This document shows positions 20,301-28,114 of a stretch of DNA of 64,000 bases, piece by piece. Every line of letters begins with the position of its first letter. Position 1 is the first letter of the stretch. The position numbers and the translations under genes were made by a program. This stretch comes from PALSA-1004 sp041483135. Its GTDB lineage: Bacteria > Pseudomonadota > Gammaproteobacteria > Burkholderiales > SG8-41. The stretch is from the NCBI GenBank assembly GCA_041483135.1, contig JBGPFE010000003.1:82298-146297 (forward strand), written 5' to 3'. Below the pieces are notes generated by a model. It searched no databases. It was not told where the DNA came from and worked only from the letters and a program-made list of their open reading frames with translations.

Positions 20301-21475
20301 GCTTCGGCGAGCTCGGCTTCGCTCGTGCGCAGATCCTCGGTGATGCGATTGGCCAGGGTGACCGCCCTGCTGCCGGTGGTCGCGAGTGAGCGTATCAGCC
20401 CGAACAGCAGCAGGCTGATGGTGACTCCGCCGAGCAAGGCGGCGTACGGCAGCCAGCGGTCGGAGGGGGCGACAATTTCCTGTCGCGCGCTGAAATACAG
20501 GTTCCATCGGCGCTCGCCCACCTCCAGCCCTGACATGCTGGTTAAACCCGTGAGCTCGCCGTCGATTGAGGCCGGTTGCGAGGACGGCGCTGTGAGCAGG
20601 CGGTCGCTGTCGAACATCAGGTTTTCCGCCGCCGGCGGCTGCAGCCCCTGTGGGCTGTCCAGGAACCCGGCGTCGTGGATGCGGACATGGATTTTTTGCA
20701 GGAATTGGTCGTTTAATACCCCGCGCATCAGGTCGATCACGATAAACGCCGCGCTCACCATGCCGGTGAAAGCTGCGCGGCGCTGCGCCACGGTGGCAAG
20801 CGGCATGCCTTTGCGATAGGTCGGCAGGCGCATCGCAAATCCCGGATGCCTGCGCGGATCAAGTGACAGCGCGATGCTTCCGGACGCCGTGATCCGGCCC
20901 GAGTCGCGCGTGCGCACGAGCGCGGCAAGACGCACCGCATCGCCGCCGAGATCGAGCCCGAGCGCCACCTCGTTGCCCGCCATCGGCTCGACATATTGCA
21001 CGATTACGTACTCCGACCGGTCTCCCGGCGGCTTGACCGTAAAGTCCGGGTAACCGCGGGGATCCAAGCTGGTGTCGTTGCGCACCATCGCTTCAAAAGC
21101 CTGCTTCTGCGCGGCAGCAATGCGCTGACCGTAGTTAATACCCTGAATGCCGGGATAACGGCGGTTCAGTTCGAGACTGTCGATATAGTCCCTGAACTCG
21201 CCCCGGCTGACAGAATCCGATGCGATAAACAGTCCTCTCACCCCGAGCAGGACGTCGGAATAAGCGTGGATACGCGATTCAACGGCATCGCTCGCGTCGT
21301 TAACGGCGGTTTCGAATTTCAGCCGGGCCTCGCGCCCCACCTGATTTGCCGTCCAATACGAAGCGGCGGCAGACAGGACGATACCGATGGCGAGCACCAC
21401 AAACGCGGTAGAAGCGTGGCTGACGATAGTAGCTATCTTTGGCCGCATGCCAGGACCCGGCAGAACAGGGCTCAT
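17336..21475 (-). CDS. CHASE-PAS-GAF-GGDEF-EAL membrane cyclic-di-GMP sensor
   Basis: About 1380 residues from ATG 21475. A first membrane helix (near 22-42), a periplasmic CHASE domain (LFIASDSVSRGEFRDYIDSL, then GIQGINYGQR), and a second helix near 345-365 precede three PAS/PAC units, a GAF domain, GGDEF (RLGGDEFVVLIEE, intact) and EAL (EALVRW, ELEITESMV, DDFGTGYSSL, AEGVETGEQ, intact). It probably senses an extracellular ligand and adjusts c-di-GMP. The open frame continues upstream to 21628, but those first ~15 codons are the tail of a decayed osmC gene, so the true start is inferred to be 21475 or 21448. No clear ribosome-binding site is visible. Confidence 0.9.
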   Translation of the reverse strand: MSPVLPGPGMRPKIATIVSHASTAFVVLAIGIVLSAAASYWTANQVGREARLKFETAVNDASDAVESRIHAYSDVLLGVRGLFIASDSVSRGEFRDYIDSLELNRRYPGIQGINYGQRIAAAQKQAFEAMVRNDTSLDPRGYPDFTVKPPGDRSEYVIVQYVEPMAGNEVALGLDLGGDAVRLAALVRTRDSGRITASGSIALSLDPRRHPGFAMRLPTYRKGMPLATVAQRRAAFTGMVSAAFIVIDLMRGVLNDQFLQKIHVRIHDAGFLDSPQGLQPPAAENLMFDSDRLLTAPSSQPASIDGELTGLTSMSGLEVGERRWNLYFSARQEIVAPSDRWLPYAALLGGVTISLLLFGLIRSLATTGSRAVTLANRITEDLRTSEAELAEAQRMTQELIEVLPNPIYFKGTDGRYLGVNKAWEAYFGRPRKAFLGKTVHDLYPNNPEVADRLHADDQVLWNRPGTQVYETSITTPDGRHHDTIYYKATFTRADGSIAGLIGTIIDITERKDLERRFELTFNYAAVGILHTSLDRRMLLANKRFLDMTGYSLEELQQQPTAMIIVPDDVNTDAELEQQLLEGKIDIYQSEKRYLSKHGRVISTKRTTSVARSADGTPQYYIRVIDDVTESKLNEERYRAMFENAAVGITRVDLNGVLVDVNQKFCDMLGYARTELIGKAVKDITHSDDYGQGAALRGEVTQGVMKSAIGEKRFVRKDGMVIWALRTMSIVRDDAGNPQYVISVVEDITQRKQAELRQAMEHAVTRVLAEADTPAEAITRIIQTICESLGWACGTHWRWDDKAQLLSCYETWHVEAAEVAEFIAFSRQTTNEAPAWLGEAPKTKTGGLVRRVWLDGAPVWFPDVTREPGFRRGKNAEKAGLHCAFGFPILSGAQPMGVIEFFSRNIEQPDLALLQVVRAIGSQIGQFIQRKQAEERVRHLAHYDELTGLPNRSMFNQQLARSLAQARRHAKPLAILFVDLDRFKNINDTLGHDAGDRVLKEVADRLRECLRESDTVGRLGGDEFVVLIEELPEPVQVAAVAQKILAAVAKPFILDAQEFHITASIGISTYPADSEDMQSLLKNADISMYRAKEQGKNNYQFYSAQMNVHSLERLTLESNLRRALERNEFLLHYQPKVDIGSGRITGMEALVRWQQPAKVLLPPAQFIPLAEETGLIVPIGEWVLKTACARNKSWQEQGLPPLCIAVNLSPRQFAHENLLQDVARVLDETGLDPNLLELEITESMVMRNPEFAAKLLIKLKAMGIHLAIDDFGTGYSSLNYLKRFPIDSVKIDRSFIQDIPGNSDDAAITRAIIVMAHSLRLKVIAEGVETGEQLRFLRDHECDEMQGYYFSRPLPENEFFRLLQNSAAASKPAEAISDNT

Positions 21476-21583
21476 ATAGGGATTTGTTGGGGCGCTAATC
21501 GCCGCACGGGATATGTTATGCGAGGCAAGTTTACCCTTGCTCAGAGCCGCCCGGGGGGGAATATGAATTGATGCTTGGTCTGT

Positions 21584-21960
21584 CAAGCGTATCGGAATGA
21601 CCGCTTCCGAGTGCAAGGTCCTGTGCACCGGGCATGTGTGTGCAATCTCCGGGAGCTGCGCGCACAGCGCCTCGTCGAGAGCCCCTGCAAGTTTGATTTC
21701 GCGCTCGATCCGGTCGATTTTACTTTCTTTGGTTTCGCACTCGCTGCAGGTTACGCCATGGATTTTTCAGAGCTCGAGCCGCACCGTGACTTTTCGAGCG
21801 GTCATTGCTTCTGATCGGCATAAAGGCGGAGCGTCATCGAGGTGAACGCGCCGAGCAGCAGACGGGACGAACGGGTGAAGTTGCTCTTCGTCGACATGGA
21901 AACGCGCGCACGTTGCGGGTGCGCGTGACGCCACGGCAATCGGGCGTGTGCGATGCGGCG
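21584..21960 (-). pseudogene. Decayed OsmC-family gene
   Basis: Read on the minus strand, fragments in different frames line up with the intact OsmC domain encoded at about 23073-23500. They are ARFHVDEE, LLLGAFTSMTLRLYAD (compare ACTSMTIRLYAD), VTVRLEL, CSECETKESKIDRIEREI-like coding, and CPVHRTLHSEAVIPIRL (compare CPVHRTLHSEVSIPTRL). Long stretches of nucleotide identity confirm the relationship, but frameshifts and internal stops prevent translation of one protein. The ancestral stop is lost and the last ~15 codons are in frame with the downstream CHASE-GGDEF-EAL gene. The relic looks like a stand-alone OsmC rather than the hydrolase fusion. Confidence 0.85.
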
Positions 21961-22112
21961 CGACAACATGAATCGACAATGCACGGTCGCGGAACAACCC
22001 AGCGGGCTGGCGGCAGTATGGGTGTTCCCGTATTATAGAAGACAACCGGCTGCGGGCAGCGACCCGAATCTCGGTTGGCAATGTCTTGACTCCAAAGTCC
22101 AGCGATACGCAG

Positions 22113-22964
22113 ATGAACAAATTCAGCTTTTTCGAGTTCCTCGATCTGCCGGAGAAGATTTTCATTGTGGATGTTGGTGCTGCGGTCGATGGCCAGCCGG
22201 AACGGTATGCCGGGTTGCTCGAGCACGACAGGGCCCACGTTTACGCGTGCGAGCCTGACGAGGCGGCGCGCAACACCCTGCCTACTCACTACCGGAAAAA
22301 CCTGACCGTAATCCCCGATTTTCTCGGCGACGGTCGCGAGTCGACCTTTTACCAAACCAACCGGTCACCGACGAGTTCGCTGTTCCGGCCCAACCCGGCC
22401 GTGCTCGATTTATTCCCGAGCATCGGCGACGTCACCCGCGTGGAGGCAGTAAGGCGGGTCGCGACGAAAAAGCTCGATGACGTCGACGGCATCGAGGATT
22501 GCGATTTCATCAAGATCGACGTGCAGGGCGCCGAAATCGAGGTCCTTTCAAATGCCCGCAGGATTCTCGACATGAGCACTCTGATCCAGACCGAGGTCTG
22601 CTTCCTCCCGTTGTACGCGAATCAGCCGTTGTTCGGAGACATCGATATCTTCCTGCGGCAGAAGGGATTCGCTTTCCACACGTTTGCCGGCGTCGCGCTG
22701 CGGCCGTTCAGGCCGCTGCCTTTTACCGGCGAGCGCGCGCCGTGGATGAACCAGTATGCATGGGGGGACGCGGTCTATATCAAAGACCCGACGCAATTAG
22801 GCGGTGTGCCGGTACCCAAACTCTTCAAGCTTGCCGCGCTGATGCACGAGTTCTACGACAGCTACGACTTGACGGCTTTGCTGCTCGGCGAAGTCGATGC
22901 CCGGCTCGGCACCGGGCATCAGGCCGCTTACTTGGCGTGGTTGAAAGGGCACGGAATGCTGTGA
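22113..22964 (+). CDS. FkbM-family methyltransferase
   Basis: About 283 residues from ATG 22113 (TTG 22086 would add nine). The SAM-dependent FkbM fold is shown by the glycine-rich loop in IVDVGAAVDGQPE, the acidic strand end in VYACEPDE, and the family motif DFIKIDVQGAEIEVL. FkbM proteins methylate hydroxyls of sugars, polyketides or glycans, and many sit in surface polysaccharide loci. No glycosyltransferase is adjacent here. The gene sits alone between an osmC relic and an intact osmC fusion, on the opposite strand to both, suggesting it was inserted or stranded by a rearrangement. Confidence 0.87.
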   Translation: MNKFSFFEFLDLPEKIFIVDVGAAVDGQPERYAGLLEHDRAHVYACEPDEAARNTLPTHYRKNLTVIPDFLGDGRESTFYQTNRSPTSSLFRPNPAVLDLFPSIGDVTRVEAVRRVATKKLDDVDGIEDCDFIKIDVQGAEIEVLSNARRILDMSTLIQTEVCFLPLYANQPLFGDIDIFLRQKGFAFHTFAGVALRPFRPLPFTGERAPWMNQYAWGDAVYIKDPTQLGGVPVPKLFKLAALMHEFYDSYDLTALLLGEVDARLGTGHQAAYLAWLKGHGML

Positions 22965-23072
22965 AACGTGCGGCCGGGGCGGGACATTGGTACGATTCTT
23001 GGCATGCGGCAAGCGTGCAAGCGCGCGGGATCGTTGCTGGTGTGTGACTGCATCTGGCCGCCTTGTAAAGGC

Positions 23073-24299
23073 TCAGGGCTTGAGACGGGTCGGTATCGAG
23101 ACTTCGGAGTGCAGCGTACGATGCACCGGGCATTTGTTGGCGATTTCGAGCAGCTTGGCGCGCTGCGCTGCGTCGAGAGCGCCCTGCAATTCGATCTCAC
23201 GCTCGATCCGATCGATCCTGCCTTCCTTGGTTTCGCACTCGGCGCAATCCTGGGCGTGGACTTTTTCGTGCTTGAGCCGCACCGTGACTTGCTCGAGCGG
23301 CAGCTGCTTCAGGTCGGCGTAGAGGCGGATCGTCATCGAAGTGCATGCGCCGAGTCCCGCCAGGAGCAAATCGTAGGGTGAGGGCCCGGTGTCGAGACCG
23401 CCGGCCGTCTCCGGCTCGTCGGCGCGCAGCACATGTTTGCCTGAGCGTATGGTCTGGGTGAATTTGCCTTCGCGTGTTTCCATTACCGTTACGGTGCCGG
23501 CTTCGGCGGCGGACTCGTCGCCGGCCGGCGCGGCGTCGCCCAGGTAGCGGCTTGCCCACGCTGCCATTACCGCCGCCACATAAGCCGCATCGGCCTTGCG
23601 CGTCAACAGGTGGTCGGCGTCATCGAGCGAAACGAAGCTTTTCGGGTGTTTTGCTGCCATGAATATCTGCGCCGCATTGTCGATGTCGACGATGGTATCG
23701 CGCGGGCCGTGGAAGATCAGCAACGCCTTGCGCAGGCCGGCGATTGCGTCGTGAGTGTTGTGGCTTGCGATGTCGTCGAGCAGCTGCTTCTTGACGCGGA
23801 ATTTCCTGCCGGCAAGCGCGACTTCGGCTTCACCTTTGGCCTCGATCTCGGCGGTCGCCGGCTCGAGCAGGCGGCGCACATGCGCAGGCTGATAGGGCGC
23901 GCCAATGGTTGCGACTGCGACGGCTTCCGGCACACGCGCCGCCGCGGCGAGCACTGCGGCACCGCCGAGGCTGTGACCTATCAGGATCTTCGGCGCCGCA
24001 TAGTTTTTGCCTAGAAAGTCGGCGGCCGCGAGCAGATCGGCGACATTGGACGAGAAGTTGGTGTTGGCAAAGTCGCCGCTGCTGCCGCCAAGCCCGGTGA
24101 AATCGAAACGCAGCACGGCGATTCCCTGCGCTGCGAGCGAACTGCTGATGCGGGTGGCGGCGAGGCTGTCCTTCGAGCACGTAAAACAATGCGCAAACAG
24201 CGCGTACGCGCGCGGTTGGCCGGACGGCCGGTCGAGACGCGCGGCGAGTCCCTCGCCGCTCGCACCCGCGAAACGGATCATTTCCCTGGGATCTGCCAT
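23073..24299 (-). CDS. Alpha/beta hydrolase - OsmC fusion protein
   Basis: A 408-residue two-domain protein. The N-terminal alpha/beta hydrolase (about 1-255) has the nucleophile elbow GHSLGGAA, an acid in GPRDTIVD and a catalytic His in DDADHLL. The C-terminal OsmC/Ohr-like domain (about 265-408) carries the two peroxidatic-type cysteines in GACTSMTIRLYAD and CPVHRTL. Fusions of this type are known and are annotated as bifunctional hydrolase/OsmC proteins; the substrate is unsettled, with roles in organic hydroperoxide defence assumed. ATG 24299 with AGGAGA 5 bases upstream is clearly the start. Divergent from the downstream Bug gene by 129 bases. Confidence 0.93.
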   Translation of the reverse strand: MADPREMIRFAGASGEGLAARLDRPSGQPRAYALFAHCFTCSKDSLAATRISSSLAAQGIAVLRFDFTGLGGSSGDFANTNFSSNVADLLAAADFLGKNYAAPKILIGHSLGGAAVLAAAARVPEAVAVATIGAPYQPAHVRRLLEPATAEIEAKGEAEVALAGRKFRVKKQLLDDIASHNTHDAIAGLRKALLIFHGPRDTIVDIDNAAQIFMAAKHPKSFVSLDDADHLLTRKADAAYVAAVMAAWASRYLGDAAPAGDESAAEAGTVTVMETREGKFTQTIRSGKHVLRADEPETAGGLDTGPSPYDLLLAGLGACTSMTIRLYADLKQLPLEQVTVRLKHEKVHAQDCAECETKEGRIDRIEREIELQGALDAAQRAKLLEIANKCPVHRTLHSEVSIPTRLKP

Positions 24300-24428
24300 G
24301 TGCTCTCCTGCCAATGAGGTATGGATCCTGATCACGATATTACACTCTGCCGCCGCCACGGCGCCCGCTTCCAGTCGCGTTATAATCCGCGCAGGGGCAA
24401 CGCGCCCGATAAAAAACTGGAGGAAGCA

Positions 24429-25409
24429 ATGTGTTTCGCCTGTTACCGATGGCGGCCGGTGTTGGTCGCGGCGGCCGTCCTGGGTCTTGCGCAGCTGGCT
24501 TACGCGCAGAATTATCCGAACCGTCCGATCCGTATCGTCGTGCCGTTTTCGCCGGGCGGCGCGGCAGATGTGCCCGCGCGTATCCTTGGGCAGAAGCTGT
24601 CCGAGACGCTCGGGCAGCAGGTAATCATCGACAATCGCCCCGGCGCTGGCAGCACGATCGGCGCCGAGTCTGTTGCCAAGGCCTCGCCTGACGGCTACAC
24701 GCTGCTGTTCCTCACCAACACACATTTCGTCAGCGCGGCTCTCTACAAGAAGCTCGCTTACGACGCGCTCAACGATTTCGTCCCGATCACCGAGGTCGGT
24801 AACGCGCCCAACGTGCTAGTGGTGCATCCGGCGTTGCCGGCGAAGTCGGTAAAAGAGCTGATCGCGCTGGCCAAATCGAGGCCGGGCAAGATCGACTTTG
24901 CATCCTCGGGCAATGGCAGCTCGCAGCACCTGTTCGGTGCGTTATTCATGTCGATGACCGGAACCAACATGATGCACATCCCGTACAAAGGCAGCGGTCC
25001 CGCCACCGCCGACCTCATCAGCGGCCAGGTGCAGGTTGGTTTCCCCGGGATTGCGATTGCGTTGCCGCAGGTAAAATCAGGACGCCTACGCGCACTGGGA
25101 GTCACCAGCGCGAAACGCTCGCTTGAAATGCCGGATGTGCCGACGATAGACGAGGCGGGGGTCAAGGGTTACGACGCGACCCTGTGGCTGGGTCTGGCGG
25201 CGCCGAAGGCTACGCCGCGCGAGATCATTGCCAAGCTGCATGGCGAAATACTGCGGACGCTCAGGATGCCCGATGTGCAGAAGGCCCTGCTCGCGACCGG
25301 CACCGAAACGAGTTTTCAGGACACGCCGGAGAAGTTCGGCGTATTCCTGAGATCTGAAATGGCCAAGTGGGCGAAAGTTGTCAAGGACAGCGGTGCAACG
25401 GTGAACTAG
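24429..25409 (+). CDS. Bug/TctC-family tripartite tricarboxylate transporter solute-binding protein
   Basis: A 326-residue periplasmic binding protein. A signal peptide ends at AYAQ (about residue 26), and the Bug fold is evident from YPNRPIRIVVPFSPGG, VIIDNRPGAGSTIGAE, ASPDGYTLLF, HIPYKGSGPATADLISGQVQ and the C-terminal EMAKWAKVVKDSG. ATG 24429 follows a GGAGGAAGC ribosome-binding site. Bug proteins bind small carboxylates and normally deliver to TctAB permeases. No tctA or tctB is adjacent, so this is one of the many orphan Bug proteins typical of Burkholderiales. Ligand unknown. Confidence 0.95.
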   Translation: MCFACYRWRPVLVAAAVLGLAQLAYAQNYPNRPIRIVVPFSPGGAADVPARILGQKLSETLGQQVIIDNRPGAGSTIGAESVAKASPDGYTLLFLTNTHFVSAALYKKLAYDALNDFVPITEVGNAPNVLVVHPALPAKSVKELIALAKSRPGKIDFASSGNGSSQHLFGALFMSMTGTNMMHIPYKGSGPATADLISGQVQVGFPGIAIALPQVKSGRLRALGVTSAKRSLEMPDVPTIDEAGVKGYDATLWLGLAAPKATPREIIAKLHGEILRTLRMPDVQKALLATGTETSFQDTPEKFGVFLRSEMAKWAKVVKDSGATVN

Positions 25410-25489
25410 CCCTCGGCAACCCGCTTGCTTTAGTCATCGGCGCCGGTGGGTTAATCTATTCGGCGTTTTCTTGTTTGCGCTTGCCTAAA

Positions 25490-27085
25490 CTACCGCGGGA
25501 AGGCGCGAAACCTTACATCGTCGTCGCGCTCGATCTGCTTCACCAGATTCACCTCCCACGACAGGTAGTCCTTCATCGCCTCTTCGACATTGGCGGCGCG
25601 GTCGTAGGGGCGATACCATACATCGTCGGTGGTGTCGGCGAGATGATCCATGCCGGTTGCGAGCGGCAGACCGGTCGTGCGCCAGGCATCGGTACCGCCT
25701 TGCAGCACTTTGACCGGCGCCTGCTGCAGGCGCGCCGCCTCAGACGCCGCGAGTCGCGCGATGATGCCGTCAGGCGACGTCAATACCAGCAGTCTTGCCG
25801 GCGGAATTTTCCCGAGGTTGTCTTCGAGGTTGGCGCGGATCGTGAGCCACGCACCCGGAATGTGGCCATCGCGGTAGCGCAGGCTGGTTTCGAAGTCGAT
25901 AACCGTCACATTATCCGCGTCGAGTTCGCGCTTGAGGTCGCGTGCCGAGAGATAGTCGCATTTTATTTTCTCCAGTCCCAGCACTTCCGCCGCGGGCAGG
26001 CCTTGGTGGAGCGGGCCCGACTTTAATGCGTGCCTGACGACGAATACATCTTTCCACCCCATCTGGATCAGCCACGATGCGGTCATGGTCGCGCGCACGC
26101 CGTTGTCGTCGATCAACACCATGCGGGCGTTGCGCGTCGCGGCGAACGCGTCGGTGGTCTGAACCAGTTGGCCTCCAGGCGCATTCACCGTGCTATGCAG
26201 ATGACCGGCTGCATATTCCTCTGGACTGCGCACATCGAACAGATAAAGCGTGCGCCGGTCAGTTTCCCGCGCAAATTCAGCGACGGTTGCAACATCGATG
26301 GTGCGTATGCCGAAGCGTTTGGCAACGCGCGCCGCCGCCTGCCTGGCTTTCGCCAGACCTGCTGCCGATGGTTGCGGCGCCAGCAGATTTTGCCGGCGCG
26401 CGAGCTCGAAACCGGCGAGGTGCCAGCCCATGGTGCCGTCCTTGAGCGCCACGACGCGGTTGGAGATGCCGGCGTTGATCAGCGATTGCGCGCCGATGAT
26501 GCTGCGCGTGCGGCCGGCGCAGTTGACGACGACGAGCGTATCCGGCGACGCGACGATATCGTGCACGCGGTAAACCAGCTCGGCGCCGGGGCAGTCGATG
26601 CCGCCCGGGATGCTCATTTTCCTGTATTCGGCGAGCGGCCGGCTGTCGAGGACGACCACTTTCTCGCCGGCGTCGAGCCTGGCCTTGATTTCCTGCGCCG
26701 CCATGCGCGGCGTGTTTTCCCGGTGCTCAACGAACTCGCCGAACGCCTTGCTCGGCACGTTGATTCCGCTGTAAAGCTCGTAGCCTGCCGCCGCCCATGC
26801 GTCGACGCCGCCGGCGAGCACCGTTACGTCGAGGTAGTCGTGCTGCGTGAGCCTGCTGGCGGCGCGTTGCGCCAGGCCTGCGTTGCCGTCGCAGATCACG
26901 ATGCGTGTCGAGCGCCGCGGCACCAGCAGCGGCACGCGCACCTCAAGACGTGACAGCGGCGCTGATGCAGCGAGCAGCACGTGGCGCTTGGCGAACACGC
27001 CTTCCTCGCGTACGTCGAGCACCGCAATCTCGCCGCCGTCGTGCAGCATCGTTTTTAGCTGCCGGGCCGTGACCGTCGAAACCAT
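25490..27085 (-). CDS. Four-domain rhodanese-related protein
   Basis: A 531-residue protein made of four consecutive rhodanese-homology domains (approximately 5-115, 130-235, 275-375 and 385-490). The second has a canonical active-site loop (VVVNCAGRTRS) with the catalytic cysteine. The first has a cysteine in a non-standard loop (VICDGNAGLA); the third (LIDDNGVRA) and fourth (LTSPDGIIA) lack the cysteine. It therefore probably has one working sulfurtransferase site and three structural or binding domains. There is no signal peptide, so it is cytoplasmic. It is divergent from a cytochrome b/molybdoenzyme pair, a sulfur-metabolism-flavoured context. Confidence 0.92.
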   Translation of the reverse strand: MVSTVTARQLKTMLHDGGEIAVLDVREEGVFAKRHVLLAASAPLSRLEVRVPLLVPRRSTRIVICDGNAGLAQRAASRLTQHDYLDVTVLAGGVDAWAAAGYELYSGINVPSKAFGEFVEHRENTPRMAAQEIKARLDAGEKVVVLDSRPLAEYRKMSIPGGIDCPGAELVYRVHDIVASPDTLVVVNCAGRTRSIIGAQSLINAGISNRVVALKDGTMGWHLAGFELARRQNLLAPQPSAAGLAKARQAAARVAKRFGIRTIDVATVAEFARETDRRTLYLFDVRSPEEYAAGHLHSTVNAPGGQLVQTTDAFAATRNARMVLIDDNGVRATMTASWLIQMGWKDVFVVRHALKSGPLHQGLPAAEVLGLEKIKCDYLSARDLKRELDADNVTVIDFETSLRYRDGHIPGAWLTIRANLEDNLGKIPPARLLVLTSPDGIIARLAASEAARLQQAPVKVLQGGTDAWRTTGLPLATGMDHLADTTDDVWYRPYDRAANVEEAMKDYLSWEVNLVKQIERDDDVRFRAFPR

Positions 27086-27462
27086 GCCTTGCTCCTGCTT
27101 GATCAGTCGAGCGTTGGATCGAGGAATACTGACGATGCAGCTTCCCGGGAAAAATGATTATACCGTTCGGGCAGGGCGTACCGGAGTGGCGATGTCATGG
27201 CAGCGACGGCACGTTGCCATGCGTACGATGGCGCCGGCACGACGCAGCGACGAGTATTTTGGCGGAGTAGGTGTGTTCGCCGCCGGCGGTCCTGCGGGTC
27301 GCCGGCATTGCGAGGTGCAGCGTATGAGGGCACTATGCCGATGCGGGGCGGCCGCTGTAAGGACGCGGCGTACGGCGCGACTATAGTGTGCTGACAGAAA
27401 CACGACAGGTTGCGAGTGTTCTATCCAAGCTGTTGACTTGGATGGCTAAGATGGAGGGGCTC
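27086..27462. other. Divergent intergenic region without a gene
   Basis: A 377-base spacer between the divergent rhodanese and cytochrome b genes. No frame has coding character or a convincing start. A TATAGT hexamer (about 27382-27387) could be a -10 for the cytochrome b gene, but no good -35 is seen. GGAGGGG just before 27463 is the ribosome-binding site used to choose that start. Confidence 0.4.
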
Positions 27463-28113
27463 ATGTCTGAACATAGAAATGTGCCGGCGACGGCTGGGGG
27501 CAGGATACTGGTTCATCCGTTGATGGTGCGGATTACGCACTGGACCAATGTCATTGCGATGTCGGTCATGATTTTCAGCGGATGGCGTATATATAACGCT
27601 TCGCCGCTGTTCGATTTCAAGTTCCCCCGCGATCTGACGCTCGGCGGTTGGCTGGGCGGCGCATTGCAGTGGCATTTCGCCGCAATGTGGCTGCTGGCGC
27701 TCAATGGGCTCGCCTATTTGCTCTATGGCTTCTTTGCCGGCCATTTTAAATCCAGTTTCCTGCCGCTCACGCCCGCCGCGGTGTGGAATGAATTCAGGAA
27801 CGCATTGCGCGGCAGAACTTCGCACGAGTTCGGTGTCTATAACGCCGTGCAGCGCGCCGCTTATGTCGGCGTGATCTGCGCGGGCATTGCGCTGATACTG
27901 TCGGGGCTGGCTATCTGGAAGCCGGTGCAGTTCCAGGAAATCACGGCGCTGCTGGGCGGCTACGAGGGCGCGCGGCTCGTGCATTTCGTGGCGATGACAC
28001 TGGTTGTGCTGTTCATCCTGGTGCATGTGATGATGGTGGCGCTGGTGCCGCGCACGTTTTTACCGATGTTGACCGGGCACGCCAGGCAGCCTTCGCACGG
28101 GCCAGGAGGCTGA
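27463..28113 (+). CDS. Cytochrome b (Ni-hydrogenase / b561 type) membrane subunit
   Basis: A 216-residue inner-membrane diheme cytochrome b with four transmembrane helices. Histidines positioned for heme b occur in VRITHWTNVIAM (helix 1), LQWHFAAMWLL (helix 2) and LVHFVAMTLVVLFILVHVMM (helix 4). ATG 27463 is used because a GGAGGGG ribosome-binding site precedes it. Its stop is one base from the start of the sulfite-oxidase-like gene, so they form a two-gene operon, in which this protein would carry electrons between the quinone pool and the periplasmic molybdoenzyme, by analogy with MsrQ/MsrP, although the b-type subunit here is not MsrQ. Confidence 0.93.
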   Translation: MSEHRNVPATAGGRILVHPLMVRITHWTNVIAMSVMIFSGWRIYNASPLFDFKFPRDLTLGGWLGGALQWHFAAMWLLALNGLAYLLYGFFAGHFKSSFLPLTPAAVWNEFRNALRGRTSHEFGVYNAVQRAAYVGVICAGIALILSGLAIWKPVQFQEITALLGGYEGARLVHFVAMTLVVLFILVHVMMVALVPRTFLPMLTGHARQPSHGPGG

Positions 28114-28114
28114 C

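Noticed and set aside
27158..27403. A minus-strand frame with CRRCH, a heme c-like motif, beside the cytochrome b/molybdoenzyme pair
   Set aside because: The motif is near the end of the frame, there is no signal peptide, and the rest is arginine/proline-rich without cytochrome features; probably chance.
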